Assembly (NCBI RefSeq): GCF_014695715.1
Contig: NZ_JACJOT010000001.1
Location: 124,001-188,000 of the forward strand
Source: Microcoleus sp. FACHB-68
Lineage (GTDB): Bacteria; Cyanobacteriota; Cyanobacteriia; Cyanobacteriales; Oscillatoriaceae
Reading direction: 5' to 3'
DNA length: 64,000 bases
Part shown: in pieces, positions 62,377 through 64,000 of the stretch
Layout of the letters: the number at the start of each line of letters is the position of its first letter
Numbering within the stretch: the first letter of the stretch is position 1
Translations under genes and position numbers: made by a program
Notes under the pieces: generated by a model
What the model saw: only the letters and a program-made list of their open reading frames with translations
What the model was told of the DNA's origin: nothing
The model's database searches: none

Positions 62377-63021
62377 ATGCCGCGATTCAAGATGGAATGG
62401 CATATAAGCGACGCCCAAAGTCTGGGAATTATTGACCGAGAAATTGGCGATCACGTTTTTTCACCGGCAGAGTACGAAATTGTGCGTCGGGTGATTTACG
62501 CAACCGCCGATTTTGAATACAAGTCTTTGATCGGCTTTTCTGAGCAAGCCCTGCAAGCCGGTGCCGCAGCATTAGCGGCCCGCACAACCATTGTGGTGGA
62601 TGTGCCAATGGTGCAGGTTGGCATTGCACCCCTGATTCAGACGACCTTTGCCAATCCTGTGTATTGCAGCATGGAAGCGATTACGCGGCCTCAAAAAGAA
62701 AGAACGCGTGCGGCTTGGGGCATTGAAACCCTAGCCAGACGCTATCCAGAGGGAATTTTTGTGGTGGGACAGGCGCAAACGGCTTTGACTACGCTTGTGG
62801 AATTAATTGAAGCCGAGGAAATTAGGCCGGCGCTGGTTATTGGCACGCCCTCTGGATTCGTGGATGTGGATGTTGCAAAAGGGCGTCTGAATGACTCACT
62901 TGTTCCTCACATTCGCATTGAGGGACGTAAAGGCAGTGCGGTGGTTGCAGTCGCCATTGTTAACGGACTGGTAGACCTGGCATGGCAGGCATACGGTCAA
63001 GAGACGAATACGGCGATGTAA
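62377..63021 (+). CDS. cobH: precorrin-8X methylmutase
   Basis: This 214-residue protein, or 209 from ATG 62392 ([20 protein letters not shown]), which fits homologues better, has the CobH/CbiC pattern. It includes [47 protein letters not shown] and the terminal [20 protein letters not shown]. It moves a methyl group from C-11 to C-12 in corrin-ring synthesis. Neither start has a strong Shine-Dalgarno. It is the only cobalamin gene in the window, although the B12-binding radical SAM protein at 26 kb is a possible user. The stop is followed at once by a heptamer repeat array. Confidence 0.93.
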   Translation: MPRFKMEWHISDAQSLGIIDREIGDHVFSPAEYEIVRRVIYATADFEYKSLIGFSEQALQAGAAALAARTTIVVDVPMVQVGIAPLIQTTFANPVYCSMEAITRPQKERTRAAWGIETLARRYPEGIFVVGQAQTALTTLVELIEAEEIRPALVIGTPSGFVDVDVAKGRLNDSLVPHIRIEGRKGSAVVAVAIVNGLVDLAWQAYGQETNTAM

Positions 63022-63153
63022 TGGGGAATGGGGATTGGGCATGGGGCATGGGGCATTGGGCATGGGGGATTGGGCATGGGGCATTGGGGATTGGGAATTG
63101 GGCATTTCTCCCCCTAGTCCCTAGTCCCTACCTAGCCCCTATCCCTAGTCCCT
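63022..63153. repeat. ATGGGGC/ATTGGGG heptamer array merging into CCCTAGT repeats
   Basis: From 63022 to 63104, ATGGGG(C/A) and ATTGGG(C/G) units repeat. From 63111 to 63153 CCCTAGT and CCTAGCCC units follow. The second half, read on the minus strand, encodes the last six residues and the TAG stop of the gene at 63132. Confidence 0.85.
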
Positions 63154-63815
63154 GATTGCCGCTTGCGTTTGGCTTCGCGTAATTGCCGGCTGATATCGAT
63201 AAACTCATCCCGTCGCAGGTAAGGATAGTCACTTACCCAAATATTCTTATTGGGAATGTAAATGTCTGAGTATTTGGAAATTCGGCTTAAATCCGGTTGA
63301 TTGGACATCACCAGCATCAGCGCCACTTGACCTTTAACGATCTTTTCGTGCTCTTTACGCAGGGGCACTTGCATTTGGGTGGAAAAGCCGGTTTTATCTC
63401 CGACTTCTAAATTCAACCGGCGCTCTCGATTTTCTACGATCACGAGGTCTCCTCTGGTATTGACGGTTTCCTCTTGACCGATTAAATCATCTGTGAAATA
63501 AACATCCAGAACTCGTCCTTGCCAAAATCCAGCATACTGATAACGCCGGCATTCAACATTGCGGAAACTAGCTAAAGCAACGGGACCCCATAGCCAATAA
63601 AGGCTTGCGGTTATCCCCAATAAAAATACCAGGCCGCCGCCGCCGTTGTTGCCGAGTGCCAGTCCCAGCAGCCAAATCACCACCACGGCAACCACAGAGA
63701 TTAACAGCCGCTTTAAGAAAGCTGGAAACTTGCCGGAATAGTAAGCATATTGAGCGCCGGTGGCAACGGCGGGGATGAGCTGTTCAAAGGTTTTGCGAGT
63801 TATTGGGATGAGCAT
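63132..63815 (-). CDS. conserved cyanobacterial membrane protein, function unknown
   Basis: This 227-residue protein has two membrane segments (LISVVAVVVIWLLGLALG and GGGLVFLLGITASLYWLWGP, about 37-85), then a soluble beta-rich part (LDVYFTDDLIGQEETVNTRG, IVENRERRLNLEVGDKTGF) and a basic tail. Homologues are widespread in cyanobacteria and have sometimes been labelled phosphate transporter permease without good reason. The final SGTRDRG and stop are read out of a tandem repeat, so the C-terminus is likely variable. The start MLIPITRKTFEQLIPAVATG fits homologues. Function unknown. Confidence 0.75.
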   Translation of the reverse strand: MLIPITRKTFEQLIPAVATGAQYAYYSGKFPAFLKRLLISVVAVVVIWLLGLALGNNGGGGLVFLLGITASLYWLWGPVALASFRNVECRRYQYAGFWQGRVLDVYFTDDLIGQEETVNTRGDLVIVENRERRLNLEVGDKTGFSTQMQVPLRKEHEKIVKGQVALMLVMSNQPDLSRISKYSDIYIPNKNIWVSDYPYLRRDEFIDISRQLREAKRKRQSGTRDRG

Positions 63816-63910
63816 GGGTTGTGTCTTCTGTCCGGTGTCCCTGGTTCTGTGTCCTGTGTCGGTGATCTACGGTGTACACACAAGTCTTCTCTGCTGACGT
63901 TTGAGGTTGA

Positions 63911-63993
63911 TTTGCCCCCTAAATCCACGCCAGTTGCTCCACTTGGGGAGACCCCAAGACCGCACTGGCTCCCCAACTTTGGGGGACTTGGAA
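63911..63993. repeat. CCCC-rich dispersed repeat at window end
   Basis: TTGCCCCCTAAATCC and CCCCAACTTTGGGGGACTTG blocks resemble a cyanobacterial G/C-rich palindromic repeat, with stem CCCCA/TGGGG. No gene is seen between 63816 and the end of the window. Confidence 0.45.
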
Positions 63994-64000
63994 TGCCGGT

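Noticed and set aside
1-64000. CRISPR array, tRNA or rRNA genes, insertion sequences, prophage
   Set aside because: Read through for repeat-spacer structure, T-loop GGTTCRA motifs, transposase and integrase motifs; the only arrays are short heptamer repeats without unique spacers.

Overview
The window is chromosomal DNA from a cyanobacterium, most likely a filamentous, Oscillatoriales-like form. The evidence is a CO2-uptake NDH-1 operon (ndhF, ndhD, CupA/B-type CO2 hydration protein), a 33-codon petL-like gene, a Psb32-type protein, a VTE6-type DUF92 protein, SLH-domain surface proteins, short tandem heptamer repeats and dispersed cyanobacterial palindromes. The HIP1 octamer is present but sparse, whereas GCCGG/CCGGC words are everywhere. 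I saw no tRNA, rRNA, CRISPR array, transposase or phage gene. The genus cannot be fixed from the sequence alone.

Layout. 1-7.0 kb: a VOC protein cut by the window edge, DUF92/VTE6, an SDR, exonuclease III, then a thiamine-diphosphate decarboxylase and a succinate-semialdehyde dehydrogenase that together look like the cyanobacterial 2-oxoglutarate-to-succinate bypass. A decayed DUF4258/DUF2283 toxin-antitoxin-like pair lies between the last two. 7.2-13.4 kb: an exopolysaccharide block (CapD-type dehydratase, Wza-type exporter, Wzc-type tyrosine autokinase). 13.9-18.1 kb: a TPR protein, an aspartase-family lyase, a small unknown and a DUF362 protein.

18.2-25.9 kb (minus strand) is the most unusual part. 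It is a tight run of Ser/Thr kinase, short sigma-70-like factor, DUF1822 protein and a fusion of a CHAT caspase-like protease, one membrane segment and a periplasmic leucine/isoleucine/valine-type binding domain. A 110-residue unknown and a TIGR04222 membrane protein lie upstream. This reads as a receptor-protease-sigma signalling module whose function I believe is undescribed. Two further caspase-like proteins occur: a C14 caspase-STAND ATPase without C-terminal repeats (34.5 kb) and a secreted haemagglutinin-CHAT fusion (48.8 kb).

26-34.3 kb: a B12-binding radical SAM enzyme, petL, aroB, a Deg/HtrA protease, a histidine kinase/response regulator pair and an exported PrxQ-like peroxiredoxin. 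36.5-53.2 kb: cell-surface proteins, namely two adjacent SLH proteins (one with WD40 repeats, one with a GHL10 hydrolase), an FAD oxidoreductase, a 1558-residue RTX/Calx-beta protein and the haemagglutinin-CHAT protein. 54.2-60.7 kb: the CO2-uptake operon ndhF - exported beta-carbonic anhydrase - ndhD - CDP-alcohol phosphatidyltransferase - CO2 hydration protein, closed by a strong terminator. 60.8-64 kb: a DUF2809 protein, a Psb32-like protein, cobH and a conserved membrane protein.

Short repeats sit at the 3' ends of several genes and supply their stop codons (16504, 37755, 60791, 63132). Coordinates of long ORFs are firm. Start codons were chosen from Shine-Dalgarno spacing, signal peptides and remembered family N-termini, and functional names rest on motif recognition without database searches.
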